A stretch of 64,000 nt of DNA, from positions 248,001 through 312,000 of the forward strand of contig CALWLS010000001.1 of the NCBI GenBank assembly GCA_944381575.1, given 5' to 3'. This DNA comes from an uncultured Lachnospiraceae bacterium. Its GTDB lineage: Bacteria; Bacillota; Clostridia; Lachnospirales; Lachnospiraceae. The position numbers were made by a program, and so were the translations under genes. The notes under the pieces are model-generated. The model was given only the letters and a program-made list of their open reading frames with translations. It was not told the DNA's origin and did no database searches. Below are positions 26,558-36,002 of the stretch, in pieces; position 1 is the stretch's first letter, and every line of letters starts with the position of its first letter.

Positions 26558-28337
26558 CTTCAATAAATATTTTAAGGCCTGTAAGCCTGTTTTTTTCCTT
26601 TATAAGTTCACTTAGCTTTTTAAGATCATTCTTTGATTCGGATATTTCCCTGTCGATGCCCGATATCCTTATGGCTCTTACGGCTTCCGTAAGGCCTTTT
26701 TCCAGATCCGCCCTGCCAAGCTCTGAAACATCATTTCCTATGCCTGAGAATATCTCCGCGGCACAGCTGAGCTCCGCCTCATCATCCTTATATTTGTCCA
26801 GGAAATCAGCAGGCTTTATGGGTCTTCCTGAGGAAAGCTCGGTAATTATATCCCTTAATACCCCTTCTGCAAAATCCTCCGCTTTAATATATTTTATCAC
26901 AGTATCCGTAAGCTCCGGTCGTTCGCTGAGCCAGGCGGCCAGGGTCTTTTCATATTTGAGTATACGGGAATCATTTTTCTCCCCTTTCTTCTCCTCCGGA
27001 GCCGTAAAGGAACGTTCCTTTTCATACGCTGCAGGCCTGTCATTTCTTTTCTTTGAAAAGCGCCTCTCCACCATGCCTTTAAGCTCATCCTTATCTATCA
27101 TCAGCTTACGGCTTACGGCTTCCGTATAGTTGTCCCTCTCAAGCCCTTCATTGAACATGCAGAGGCGTTCAGAGACATCATTGTAAAATGCTGTTCTTTC
27201 CGCCGGGTCGCTAAGGTCATGCTCCCGCTTCATTACCTCCACCATATATAAAAAGGCGTTTTCAGCCCTGGATATGCATTCCTCATAGGCCTCAGGCCCC
27301 TTTGTCCTTATAAGCTCATCAGGGTCCTTGGCGTCCTTTATCTCAAGGATGCGTACATTGAGTCCTGCGTCATGCAGTATGGGAAAGGCCCTTAGCTTTG
27401 CCTTTGTGCCTGCCTCATCTGAATCCTGGGTCAGCACCACATTATCCGTGTATCTCTTTAACAGTCGGGCGTGTTTTTCATTTAAGGCCGTACCAAGACT
27501 GGCGACGGCGTTTGTAAATCCTGCCTGATGCAGGGCTATCACATCCATATAGCCCTCGCACAGCAGCATATATTTACGCTTTGACTTTTTGGCGAAATTC
27601 AGGCCATAGAGCGTCGATGATTTGTCAAAGATCAGGGTTTCCGGCGAGTTAAGATACTTTGGCATGGCGTCTCCCATGACTCTGCCTCCAAAGCCTATCA
27701 CTCTGTTATTTGTATCCATTATTGGAAATATGACGCGGTTCCAGAACTTATCCTGCATTCCCTTTTCACTGAAGGTGACAAGCCCTGATTCCCTTATGAC
27801 ATCGTCCGTATAACCCTTTTCCTTTAAATGCCTGTACAGTGCGTCTCTGGCCTTTGGAGAAAAACCAAGACCGAAATGGGTTATGGTTTTTTCGGAAAGT
27901 CTCCTTTTTCCGGTAAAGTAATCATAGCCAAGACCGCCCTCCGGAGAATGCAGCACTCCATAATAGAAATAAGCCGCAGCCTTATTGACCTCATAAAGCT
28001 TTGCCTTAAGACTTTTCTTTCCAGAGTCCTCGTTATCAGGACCGTTTTCCGGAAGCTCTATGTTAGCCCTTTCCGCAAGTACCTTAAGGGCTTCGGTAAA
28101 GGAATAATTTTCGTAATTCATGAGGAAGGTGATGACATTTCCCCCTGCGCCGCATCCAAAGCAGTAATATATCTGCTTTCTCGGACTCACTGAAAATGAG
28201 GGGGTCTTTTCTCCATGAAAAGGACAGAGGCCAAAATAATTAGCCCCTTTTTTTGTAAGCCTGACATACTGCCCTATGACATCCACGATATCGTTGGCTT
28301 CACGCACCTCATCAATTAACTCATCACTGTATCTCAT
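26535..28337 (-). CDS. dnaG: DNA primase
   Basis: A 600-residue primase. The N-terminal zinc finger uses Cys38, His41, Cys59 and Cys62 (CPFHGEKTPSF, CFGCGAGG). The TOPRIM core has LLCEGYMDVIAL and QDSDEAGTKA. The C-terminal helicase-binding region starts near residue 440. It makes RNA primers for replication. It begins in a TAATG overlap with dgt. Confidence 0.96.
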   Translation of the reverse strand: MRYSDELIDEVREANDIVDVIGQYVRLTKKGANYFGLCPFHGEKTPSFSVSPRKQIYYCFGCGAGGNVITFLMNYENYSFTEALKVLAERANIELPENGPDNEDSGKKSLKAKLYEVNKAAAYFYYGVLHSPEGGLGYDYFTGKRRLSEKTITHFGLGFSPKARDALYRHLKEKGYTDDVIRESGLVTFSEKGMQDKFWNRVIFPIMDTNNRVIGFGGRVMGDAMPKYLNSPETLIFDKSSTLYGLNFAKKSKRKYMLLCEGYMDVIALHQAGFTNAVASLGTALNEKHARLLKRYTDNVVLTQDSDEAGTKAKLRAFPILHDAGLNVRILEIKDAKDPDELIRTKGPEAYEECISRAENAFLYMVEVMKREHDLSDPAERTAFYNDVSERLCMFNEGLERDNYTEAVSRKLMIDKDELKGMVERRFSKKRNDRPAAYEKERSFTAPEEKKGEKNDSRILKYEKTLAAWLSERPELTDTVIKYIKAEDFAEGVLRDIITELSSGRPIKPADFLDKYKDDEAELSCAAEIFSGIGNDVSELGRADLEKGLTEAVRAIRISGIDREISESKNDLKKLSELIKEKNRLTGLKIFIEDEAVKKT

Positions 28338-29347
28338 TAAAACTTCCAGCCCTTTGGAACAAACAGTTCCTCAAACTTTTCGATGGCATAGGTATCCGTC
28401 ATGCCGGAGATATAATCGCATACGGCCCGTTCCTTGCCCGTGCCCTTTTCCATAAGGTCCTTATATTCTCCCGTAAGGGCCTCGGGATGATCCATGTAAT
28501 AATTAAACAGCAGCTCTATCATCTGCTGGGCCTTGCCCTCTTCCTCCTTGGCCTTTCCGCCCACGTAAACATTGGCAAACATCCACTTCCTGAGTCCGCT
28601 CATGGCTTCCATGAAATCCCCGCTCATTGATATATGGCTGCTGTTCTCACTGCTTGAGATAACGTCATGTATAAGAGAGCTCAGCCTGTCGTGGACATTA
28701 TGTCCAAGGACGTCAGTATATTCCCTTGGTATGTCGCCCTCGGTGAGGAGACCGGCTCTCATGGCGTCATCCACATCATGATTAAGGTAGGCTATCTTGT
28801 CTGCAAGCCTCACTACCTGTCCCTCAAGGGTGCAAGGGCTTCCGCTGGTCTGATGGTTCCGTATCCCATCCTTTACCTCATGGGTAAGATTTAAACCAAG
28901 TCCGCCCTTTTCTATCACCTCAAGGACTCTTACAGACTGCTCGCTGTGAACGAAGCCCTCCCTGCACAGCCTGTTAAGCACAGCCTCTCCGCTGTGCCCA
29001 AAAGGCGTATGGCCGATATCATGGCCCAGGGCTATGGCTTCCGTCAGATACTCGTTAAGCCTTAAGGCCCTCGCTATGGTACGGGCTATCTGCGATACCT
29101 CAAGGGTATGGGTAAGCCTTGTCCTGTAATGGTCCCCCTCCGGAGAGAGAAACACCTGGGTCTTATGCTTCATGCGTCTGAAGGCCTTACTGTGTATTAT
29201 CCTGTCCCGGTCTCTCTGGTATACAGGCCTTATATCATCCTGAGGCTCCTCTCTGCCTCTTCCCTTAGACTCTGAGGAAAATGCAGCATAGGGGCTTAAG
29301 ATAAGCCTTTCTTCATTTTCAAGCATTTCACGGATACAACTGTACAT
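28337..29347 (-). CDS. dgt: dGTP triphosphohydrolase-like HD protein
   Basis: A 336-residue HD-domain hydrolase with RLTHTLEVSQIARTIAR, ALGHDIGHTPFGHSGE and KIAYLNHDVDDA. It converts dGTP (or other dNTPs) to nucleoside and triphosphate. The start MYSCIREM at 29347 has AGGTGG 7 nt upstream; the frame is open farther but without support. First gene of the operon through recU. Confidence 0.9.
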   Translation of the reverse strand: MYSCIREMLENEERLILSPYAAFSSESKGRGREEPQDDIRPVYQRDRDRIIHSKAFRRMKHKTQVFLSPEGDHYRTRLTHTLEVSQIARTIARALRLNEYLTEAIALGHDIGHTPFGHSGEAVLNRLCREGFVHSEQSVRVLEVIEKGGLGLNLTHEVKDGIRNHQTSGSPCTLEGQVVRLADKIAYLNHDVDDAMRAGLLTEGDIPREYTDVLGHNVHDRLSSLIHDVISSSENSSHISMSGDFMEAMSGLRKWMFANVYVGGKAKEEEGKAQQMIELLFNYYMDHPEALTGEYKDLMEKGTGKERAVCDYISGMTDTYAIEKFEELFVPKGWKF

Positions 29348-29392
29348 TATGTTTCCACCTGCAGATAATGTATTGATCTTTCCACAGATAAT

Positions 29393-29401
29393 ATAATACC
29401 A
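29393..29401 (-). promoter_or_regulatory. Possible extended -10 promoter of the dgt-dnaG operon
   Basis: TGGTATTAT on the minus strand fits the TG-N-TATNAT extended -10 form, 45 nt ahead of dgt. There is no convincing -35. Confidence 0.35.
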
Positions 29402-29427
29402 CATGATTTCAAAAGCATAAACAGCTT

Positions 29428-29466
29428 AAAAAAGCTCCGCCTGCATTTAACTGGCAGCGGAGCTTT
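29428..29466 (-). terminator. Intrinsic terminator of the lysine operon
   Basis: AAAGCTCCGC pairs with GCGGAGCTTT, with an inner CTGC/GCAG helix. On the minus strand it is followed by TTTTTTAAGC. It lies 12 nt past the lysC stop. Confidence 0.9.
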
Positions 29467-29477
29467 AAAAGATCTGT

Positions 29478-30794
29478 TTATTCAAATATGGCGTTATATA
29501 TGCTGTTTATCGCAACCTCATAATCGGCCTCGTCCACCCCGAAGATCATATTGATCTCCGTTGATCCCTGATCTATCATCTTGATATTTACTCTTGAATC
29601 AGCAAGGGCTCTCGTTATCCTTGCAGCTGTGCCTCTGGAGTATGCCATGCCCATCCCGACGACAGCCACCAGGGCAAGGCCGTCCTCCACGTAAAGGCTC
29701 TCAGGATTGAGCTCATTGCTTATATCGTCAAGTATCTCATTTCTTGCCTTATCGAATTCATCCTTATGTACAACGACGGACATGGTATCTATGCCTGTAG
29801 GAAGATGCTCAAAGGACACGTTATGCATTGCAAATATCTCAAGAAGGTGCGCGCCAAAGCCCACCTCCTCATTCATGGAAGGCGTTTCAACCAGGACCGC
29901 GGAAAATCCCTTCTTGCCTGCAATGCCCGCCACCTTATATTTTCTTGGGATCCTCGGCATCTCCGCGGAGATAATGGTGCCCCTGTCCTCAGGCCTGTTG
30001 GTATTCCTGATATTGAGAGGTATATTTGCCTTTCTTACCGGGAATACAGCGGACTCGTGCATTACCGAGGCCCCCATGTATGAAAGCTCCCTGAGCTCCC
30101 TGTAGGATATGGATTCGATAGGCCTCGGATCCTTTACTATCCTCGGATCAGCAGAAAGCATACCGGAAACGTCGGTCCAGTTTTCGTACATGTCCGCCTT
30201 TATGGCCCTGGCTATCAGTGATCCGGTTATGTCAGAGCCTCCTCTTGAAAACGTATGGATGGTCCCGTCCGGCATGGAGCCGTAAAATCCCGGCACTACC
30301 ACATACTCCCTGTCCTTAAGCGTTTCCCAGAATCTGTCGTCAGTCTTATCATCGTCCAGGTGTCCGTTTTCGTCAAAGCAGACGCAGTCAGCTGCATCCA
30401 CGAATCCAAAACCGAGATACGCGGCGAGGATCTTTGAATTTAAGTATTCTCCGCGGCTCGCCATGTAATCCTTTTCAGGAGCTGAGGAAAGGTGCTGCCC
30501 TATGGTTTCAAATTCACTGTTAAGATCAAAATCAACTCCAAGTCCCTTAACGATATCCTCATACCTTGACCTGATTTTTTTAAGCTCCCCTTCAAAGGAG
30601 TTTCCGGACCTTGCCTGTTCATAGCAGGAATAAAGCATGTCGGTGACCTTTATATCATCTCCGAACCTTTTTCCCGGCGCGGAAGCCACTATATACTTCC
30701 TGCATGGGTCAGCCTTGATTATATCCGCAACCTTTTTGAACTGGCCTGCATCGGCAAGGGAACTTCCTCCGAATTTTGCTACATATTTACGCAT
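29478..30794 (-). CDS. lysC: Aspartate kinase
   Basis: A 438-residue aspartokinase with KFGGSS at 7-12, FSRGGSDITGSLIARAI in the active site, and two C-terminal ACT domains (about 300-438) that sense an end product. It makes aspartyl phosphate, the first step toward lysine, methionine and threonine. As last gene of a riboswitch-controlled lysine operon it is probably the lysine-responsive isozyme. The stretch GFSAVLVETPSMNEEVGFGAHLLEIFAMH marks ACT1. Confidence 0.94.
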   Translation of the reverse strand: MRKYVAKFGGSSLADAGQFKKVADIIKADPCRKYIVASAPGKRFGDDIKVTDMLYSCYEQARSGNSFEGELKKIRSRYEDIVKGLGVDFDLNSEFETIGQHLSSAPEKDYMASRGEYLNSKILAAYLGFGFVDAADCVCFDENGHLDDDKTDDRFWETLKDREYVVVPGFYGSMPDGTIHTFSRGGSDITGSLIARAIKADMYENWTDVSGMLSADPRIVKDPRPIESISYRELRELSYMGASVMHESAVFPVRKANIPLNIRNTNRPEDRGTIISAEMPRIPRKYKVAGIAGKKGFSAVLVETPSMNEEVGFGAHLLEIFAMHNVSFEHLPTGIDTMSVVVHKDEFDKARNEILDDISNELNPESLYVEDGLALVAVVGMGMAYSRGTAARITRALADSRVNIKMIDQGSTEINMIFGVDEADYEVAINSIYNAIFE

Positions 30795-30808
30795 TATGCT
30801 TTCTCCTT

Positions 30809-31957
30809 TTACTGACTTAAAAAATCACTGATGACCGCCGCGTGGAGCGCAGCTCCGTTTACCGGGACAATTTCCTCAGGAAGGAATCCGGCGTTATGAA
30901 GCGCAGCGTTAGGCCCTGCCCCAATGTGATAAAAGGTGCCCTTTGCCGCCTCGATATAGTACCCGAAATCCTCCGTAGTCATGGTAGGGGAACTGAGCTT
31001 AAAGACCCTGTCCCGTCCGAGGAGCTTAAGGGCCGAAGCCTCTGCTGACTCAGTGATCTCCTGGCTGTTTACCACTCCGGGGTAGCTCTCCTTTATCCTT
31101 ATATCCACTGTAACTTTCGTTTCATTAGCAGCGGCAGTTATTATCTCTTTGAATCTGTTCTTGATATGTTCCCTGTTTTCCCTGCCAAGAGTCCGTATTA
31201 TGCCTGAAAATGAAGACTCTCCGGCAACTATATTGACCGCAGTTCCAGCCTCCATCTGTCCGACAGTAAGCACTGCCCTGTCAGGAAGGCATTCTTCAGG
31301 CAGAAGATGAAGCCTTTCTACCATAAGGGCTGAAGCATACAGAGCGTCTATGCCCTTTTCCGGCTCGGCCCCATGAGAACTCCTGCCCTTTACTGTCACA
31401 TGGAAGACATCTGAAGCAGCATAAAATTTACCATACCTGAATCCGGCGCTTCCGACCTCAAGATCAGGGGATACATGGGCGCCGAATACGGCGTCAACAC
31501 CGTCCATCACTCCAAGTCCTACAAGCCTCTTAGCTCCTCCGTCGCCTTCTTCATCCGGCTGGAATATAAGTCTAAGAGAGCCTTTAAGCTCATCTTTGTG
31601 CTTCATTAAGAGCCTCGCGGCCCCAAGTACCGCGCTCATATGGACGTCATGCCCGCAGGCATGCATCATTCCATGATTCAGGGAAGAAAACCCGTATCCC
31701 GTATCCTCGGTGACCGGAAGCGCGTCCATATCAGCCCTTAAAGCCGCACAGGGTCCTTTTTTGCCAAAATCGATATAGCCTATGACAGCCGTATCCAAAA
31801 GCCTCTTTGTCCTTATGCCGTATTCAGCAAGCTTTTTCTCTATAAATCCAGCTGTTTCAAATTCCCTGTTCCCGGCCTCCGGATGCATATGCAGATATCT
31901 TCTGTTATTAATAATCTCATCGGATATACATTTTGCTTCCGTTATCCAGTCAGTCAT
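30809..31957 (-). CDS. M20 amidohydrolase, probable N-acetyl-LL-diaminopimelate deacetylase
   Basis: A 382-residue M20-family metallohydrolase with RADMDALPVTEDTG, MHACGHDVHMS, FQPDEEGDGGAKRL and TTEDFGYY. The family includes hippurate, N-acetyl amino acid and N-acetyl-DAP deacylases. The neighbours include the tetrahydrodipicolinate acetyltransferase dapH, so deacetylation of N-acetyl-LL-DAP is the best reading. The ATG at 31957 (AGGA upstream) is preferred to a TTG two codons earlier. It overlaps lysA by 8 nt. Confidence 0.87.
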   Translation of the reverse strand: MTDWITEAKCISDEIINNRRYLHMHPEAGNREFETAGFIEKKLAEYGIRTKRLLDTAVIGYIDFGKKGPCAALRADMDALPVTEDTGYGFSSLNHGMMHACGHDVHMSAVLGAARLLMKHKDELKGSLRLIFQPDEEGDGGAKRLVGLGVMDGVDAVFGAHVSPDLEVGSAGFRYGKFYAASDVFHVTVKGRSSHGAEPEKGIDALYASALMVERLHLLPEECLPDRAVLTVGQMEAGTAVNIVAGESSFSGIIRTLGRENREHIKNRFKEIITAAANETKVTVDIRIKESYPGVVNSQEITESAEASALKLLGRDRVFKLSSPTMTTEDFGYYIEAAKGTFYHIGAGPNAALHNAGFLPEEIVPVNGAALHAAVISDFLSQ

Positions 31958-33230
31958 TTTCAAACATCCTGTCTATATTTTCAGTAAATTCCCTGTCAAC
32001 ATCAAGGGTATCAAAATAATCCCTTGCAGTCTGGGCCCTGCGTATGCAGGTAACGCTGCGGTCTGAATGCATCATGAGCTCAGCCGATCTGAGCTTTCCG
32101 TTATAATTATAGCCCATGGCATGTCCGTGAGCTCCGGCGTCCTCTATGACCAGTATATCGCCGAGCTCTATCTCCGGAAGCAGCCTGTCCACGGCAAATT
32201 TGTCGTTATTCTCACAGAGGGATCCCACTACGTCCGCCTTAAGCTTAAGCTCTTCATCTTCCTTTCCAAGCACGGTTATGTGATGATAAGCACCGTACAT
32301 GGCAGGCCTCATGAGATTGCAGGCAGTGGCGTCTACGCCCACATATTCTTTATATATGTGCTTGAAGCCGATGACCTTAGTCACAAGATATCCGTAAGGG
32401 CCGGTCATATATCTGCCCATTTCGGTAAAAATCTTAAGCTCCATGCCGTTTTTCGCTATGATTTCATCATAGACACGGTGCACGCCTTTTCCTACAGTGA
32501 ATATATCCACCGGTTTTTCATCAGGATGATACGGTATCCCCACGCCTCCTGAAAGATCAACAAACTCTATCTGGACGCCAAGCTTTTCCTTTACTTCCAC
32601 GACAAGCCTGAAAAGCTCCGCTGCAAGGCCCGGATAATAATCATTATCTATCGAACAGCTTGCAAGCATGGCGTGTATGCCAAAATGCTTTACTCCCTTT
32701 TCCTTAAGCAGCTTATATGCTTCAAAGAGCTGTTCCTTCGTCATTCCGAACTTGGAATCGAAAAGGTGCCCCATAATTTCGTTTGTTATGTTAAATTCAC
32801 CCGGATTATATCTCAGGCATATCGTCTCCGGTATGCCTATGGAATCCTCCATATGCTTTATCTGGGTGATATCGTCAAGATTGATGATGGCGCCGGCCTT
32901 TGCCGCAGCCCTGTATTCTTTATCAGATGTTTCATTGGAGCTGAACATTATATCTGTGCCGCTGATACCCGATGCCTCCGCAAGCATGAGCTCAGGTATG
33001 GAGGCGCAGTCCGCTCCGCAGCCAAACTGCCTTAACAGCCTCAAAATGGCCGGTGTAGGCGTCGCCTTTACGGCAAAATACTCTTTAAAGCCCTTATTCC
33101 AGGCAAAAGCCCTGTACAGATCCGAGGCGCATTTTTTTATGGCCTCCTCATCATATACATAAAATGGCGTAGGATAATCGTACGCCCAGCTAAGGGCGTC
33201 CTCCTTTGTAAATGGTAAAAACTGCTGCAT
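31950..33230 (-). CDS. lysA: Diaminopimelate decarboxylase
   Basis: A 426-residue fold-type III PLP decarboxylase. Lys55 in YFAVKATPTP binds the cofactor. LSGGVGIPYHPDEKP and the glycine-rich phosphate site follow, with GSLCENNDKFAVDR containing the catalytic cysteine and VIEDAGAHGHAMGYNYN near the end. It converts meso-DAP to lysine. Length and motifs match the clostridial subgroup. Confidence 0.95.
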   Translation of the reverse strand: MQQFLPFTKEDALSWAYDYPTPFYVYDEEAIKKCASDLYRAFAWNKGFKEYFAVKATPTPAILRLLRQFGCGADCASIPELMLAEASGISGTDIMFSSNETSDKEYRAAAKAGAIINLDDITQIKHMEDSIGIPETICLRYNPGEFNITNEIMGHLFDSKFGMTKEQLFEAYKLLKEKGVKHFGIHAMLASCSIDNDYYPGLAAELFRLVVEVKEKLGVQIEFVDLSGGVGIPYHPDEKPVDIFTVGKGVHRVYDEIIAKNGMELKIFTEMGRYMTGPYGYLVTKVIGFKHIYKEYVGVDATACNLMRPAMYGAYHHITVLGKEDEELKLKADVVGSLCENNDKFAVDRLLPEIELGDILVIEDAGAHGHAMGYNYNGKLRSAELMMHSDRSVTCIRRAQTARDYFDTLDVDREFTENIDRMFEND

Positions 33231-33257
33231 GATCTTAATGCCTTCTATCTAAAGATT

Positions 33258-33950
33258 TTAAAGCTTCCTTAAGGACTCCTCCAAAGCCGTCTTCATTGTG
33301 GTTTTATCATCCTTCATCTTGATGACCTTTGCCGGACATCCTGCCACGACTGCTCCCTCAGGGACGTCCTCTATGACAACGGCCCCGGCTGCCACTACTG
33401 CGTTACAGCCTACATGAACGCCCTCTATTATAACGGCGTTTGCTCCCACAAGGACTCCGTCCTCAACTATGACCGGAGTTGCTGAAGCGGGCTCTATCAC
33501 TCCGGCAAGCACGGCTCCGGCTCCGATATGGCAGTTATTTCCTACAGTCGCCCTGCCGCCTAATACCGCTCCCATGTCTATCATGGTCCCGTTTCCGATA
33601 ACGGCCCCTATATTGATTATGGCCCCCATCATTATAACGGCGTTTTTGCCTATGGAAACCTTTTCCCTGATAATAGCTCCGGGCTCGATACGAGCCTCGA
33701 TATCCTTATAGTCGAGCAGAGGGACTCCGCTGTTGCGTCTGTCATTTTCTATGACGATATCCTCTATGCTGTCTGAATTTTTGCTTATTATACTTTTAAG
33801 CTCAGACCAGTTTCCGAATACGATCTTATCTGCGGCACCGAATACCCTTGCATTTCCGTAATCTATCGGAGCTTTCTCCTTGACATATAATTTTACCGGA
33901 GTTTTTTTCTCCGAATCAGCAATATATTTTATTATCTCCTGTGCGTTCAT
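33258..33950 (-). CDS. dapH: Tetrahydrodipicolinate N-acetyltransferase
   Basis: A 230-residue left-handed beta-helix acetyltransferase. The N-terminal 85 residues precede hexapeptide repeats (about 90-200) such as [20 protein letters not shown] and [14 protein letters not shown]. It puts an acetyl group on tetrahydrodipicolinate, defining the acetylase branch of DAP synthesis. It is followed by lysA and the matching deacetylase. Confidence 0.95.
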   Translation of the reverse strand: MNAQEIIKYIADSEKKTPVKLYVKEKAPIDYGNARVFGAADKIVFGNWSELKSIISKNSDSIEDIVIENDRRNSGVPLLDYKDIEARIEPGAIIREKVSIGKNAVIMMGAIINIGAVIGNGTMIDMGAVLGGRATVGNNCHIGAGAVLAGVIEPASATPVIVEDGVLVGANAVIIEGVHVGCNAVVAAGAVVIEDVPEGAVVAGCPAKVIKMKDDKTTMKTALEESLRKL

Positions 33951-33965
33951 TGAAATCCTCTTAAG

Positions 33966-34709
33966 TTATGCCAGCATATCCTTCATGCCGTATAAACCGG
34001 CAGGTCTGCCTGATAAAAATTCAGCAGCCCTTAAGGCTCCCTCGGCAAAAAGCGCCCGGTCAAAGGCCTCGTGCTTAAGTGTTATGGTCTCCATTCCCGT
34101 GGTTATCAGTATTTCGTGCATGCCGACAACATTGCCAAGCCTTAAGGAATGTATGCCTATCTCTTCTTTTGTCCTTTTCCCGTTCTCATGCCTTCCGATA
34201 TTGAAGGATGCCTCAGGACGGGCGCTCTTTATGCTTTCAGCCAGCATAAGGGCCGTGCCGCTCGGTACGTCCACCTTGCGGTTATGGTGTGCCTCGACTA
34301 ACTCTATATCCGCATCCGGGAACGCCATGGCAGCCCGCTTTGCAAGATCTGCCATAACGGCTATGCCGATGGACATATTGGCGGCAAAAAATACCGGTAT
34401 GGTATCTGACGCTTCTTTGATAAGCTCCTTTTCCGCCTCAGTGTGTCCGGTAGTCGCGATGACCGCCGGGACCTTCTTTTCAGTGCAGTAATCAAGTATT
34501 TCCTTTACCGCCTCATGATTTGAAAAATCAATAAGCACATCGCAGTCACCGTCAAAGTCAGCCAGACGTGAGTATTTTTTTGAAGCCGGGTCGGTGGTAA
34601 AACTTCTGCTCACATATGCCGCAGCCTCCATGTCAAAGGCGCCGGAATCAATGAGCTTTATGAGGTTCTGTCCCATATGGCCTGCCGCGCCGTAGATTAT
34701 AACCTTCAT
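33966..34709 (-). CDS. dapB: 4-hydroxy-tetrahydrodipicolinate reductase
   Basis: A 247-residue reductase. The Rossmann start is IIYGAAGHMGQNL, and EAHHNRKVDVPSGTA carries the catalytic His and Lys. It reduces the DapA product with NAD(P)H. AAGGAGG lies 12 nt upstream, and dapA is 22 nt before it. Confidence 0.96.
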   Translation of the reverse strand: MKVIIYGAAGHMGQNLIKLIDSGAFDMEAAAYVSRSFTTDPASKKYSRLADFDGDCDVLIDFSNHEAVKEILDYCTEKKVPAVIATTGHTEAEKELIKEASDTIPVFFAANMSIGIAVMADLAKRAAMAFPDADIELVEAHHNRKVDVPSGTALMLAESIKSARPEASFNIGRHENGKRTKEEIGIHSLRLGNVVGMHEILITTGMETITLKHEAFDRALFAEGALRAAEFLSGRPAGLYGMKDMLA

Positions 34710-34731
34710 ATAATAACCGTCCTCCTTAAGA

Positions 34732-35619
34732 TCAGTTGACCTTAAGGCCCTCGGCCTTAAGCAGCTCCTTTAATACGGCGTGCTTCGCCTCTGCCATGAC
34801 AGTAAGCGGAAGACGTACAAAGTTCTCACAGAATCCGAGATCAGCCATTGCAGCCTTTACCGGAATAGGGTTTACCTCACAGAAAAGCTGATGTATGAGC
34901 GGAAGATACCTTAACTGCATGTCAAGAGCTCCTTTTACGTCCCCTTCAAAAAATTTTTTGCACATCTCAGAGGTCTGCTTAGGAAGAACGTTCGCAAGCA
35001 CTGATATAACTCCCTTTCCTCCAAGTGAAAGGATAGGAACTATCTGGTCGTCGTTGCCTGAATATATATCCAGCCTGTCTCCCACGAGCCTTGCGGTCTC
35101 GGCTATTTCTGAAATATTGCCGTTTGCTTCCTTTATTCCGGCTATGTTGCCATGGTCAGCAAGCTTGTCATATGTTTCAGGAGCAATGTTGAGTCCCGTA
35201 CGGGATGGAACATTATAGAGTATAAGCGGTTTTGTGGCTGCATCCGCTATCGTTGAGAATGTCTTAACGAGGCCTCCCTGAGTACATTTGTTGTAATAAG
35301 GAGTAACAACGAGCAGGGCGTCTGCTCCGGCCTCGCAGGCATATTTTGAAAGCTCTATCGCATGCTGAGTATTGTTTGAACCTGTTCCGGCGATCACAGG
35401 TACCCTTCCGGCAACCTTATCTACGGCGAAACTTATAAGTTCTTTATGCTCGGCATCGCTTAATGTTGCGCTCTCACCGGTGGTGACCGCAACACAGAGT
35501 GCGTCAGTTCCCTCGCTTATCTGCCACTCAATAAGCTTTCCGTAAGCATCGTAATCGATACCCGATTCGTTGGTGGTCGTGATAAGCGCTGTGGCTGATC
35601 CGCGGAAAATAGATTTCAT
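34732..35619 (-). CDS. dapA: 4-hydroxy-tetrahydrodipicolinate synthase
   Basis: A 295-residue TIM-barrel aldolase condensing pyruvate with aspartate semialdehyde. Schiff-base Lys163 is in GIKEANG, Tyr135 in LILYNVPSRTG, Thr46/47 in VAVTTGES, and Arg140. The start MKSIFRGSA at 35619 has AAGGAGG 9 nt before it. The open frame continues 120 nt upstream, but that stretch crosses the riboswitch terminator and is not coding. First gene of the lysine operon. Confidence 0.96.
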   Translation of the reverse strand: MKSIFRGSATALITTTNESGIDYDAYGKLIEWQISEGTDALCVAVTTGESATLSDAEHKELISFAVDKVAGRVPVIAGTGSNNTQHAIELSKYACEAGADALLVVTPYYNKCTQGGLVKTFSTIADAATKPLILYNVPSRTGLNIAPETYDKLADHGNIAGIKEANGNISEIAETARLVGDRLDIYSGNDDQIVPILSLGGKGVISVLANVLPKQTSEMCKKFFEGDVKGALDMQLRYLPLIHQLFCEVNPIPVKAAMADLGFCENFVRLPLTVMAEAKHAVLKELLKAEGLKVN

Positions 35620-35696
35620 GGCATTATACCTCCTTGACAGTAATTGATTTAAATAATATTTACATTTCCTCTTAATATTTGAAAGCCTTTTTGAAA

Positions 35697-35727
35697 ACAC
35701 AAAAACCGATGCCCTATGCATCGGTTT
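35697..35727 (-). terminator. Riboswitch expression-platform terminator before dapA
   Basis: AAACCGATGC (35712-35703 strand pair) and GCATCGGTTT form a 10-bp stem. On the minus strand TTTTTGTGTTTTC follows. It lies between the lysine aptamer and dapA, so lysine binding should favour it and stop transcription. Confidence 0.9.
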
Positions 35728-35777
35728 ATATCCATCCATGATACATGCACTTTAACGGCATGTATAAAATATATTCG

Positions 35778-35941
35778 ATACATAGCTCTCCGCTTTCGCG
35801 ACAGTCAAACGAATATTATTCGTTTGCCCAGGAACCGCCCGCCAAACGGAACCTTCGGCAACAGCACCTTTCCCAGTCCGCAGCGGCTTAGCGAATGCCT
35901 CATGCACGGACGGTACTGATTGATATTGCGCCTCTATTTAT
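35778..35941 (-). promoter_or_regulatory. Lysine riboswitch (L box)
   Basis: The minus strand shows the lysine aptamer in order. P1 is ATAAATAG with CTATGTAT. Conserved segments are AGAGGCGC, ATCAATCAGTA, GGGAAAGGTGCTGTTGCCGAAGG and GACTGTCGCGAAAGCGGAGAGC. Variable helices include CAAACGAA/TTCGTTTG. This matches the known L box very closely. With the terminator at 35697-35727 it should shut off dapA to lysC when lysine is plentiful. Confidence 0.96.
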
Positions 35942-36002
35942 CTATACGGTTTTCAATTTCTATACATGTTATCACAATAACAGCCGGTTGTCGATGTTTT
36001 TT

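Noticed and set aside
28337-29404. Longer Dgt start at 29404
   Set aside because: It overlaps the candidate promoter, while MYSCIREM at 29347 has a ribosome site.
32067-33162. Long plus-strand frames opposite lysA
   Set aside because: LysA motifs are intact on the minus strand; these frames show no family features.
35620-35739. 40-codon upstream extension of dapA
   Set aside because: It crosses the riboswitch terminator, lacks a ribosome site, and dapA has a perfect site at 35619.
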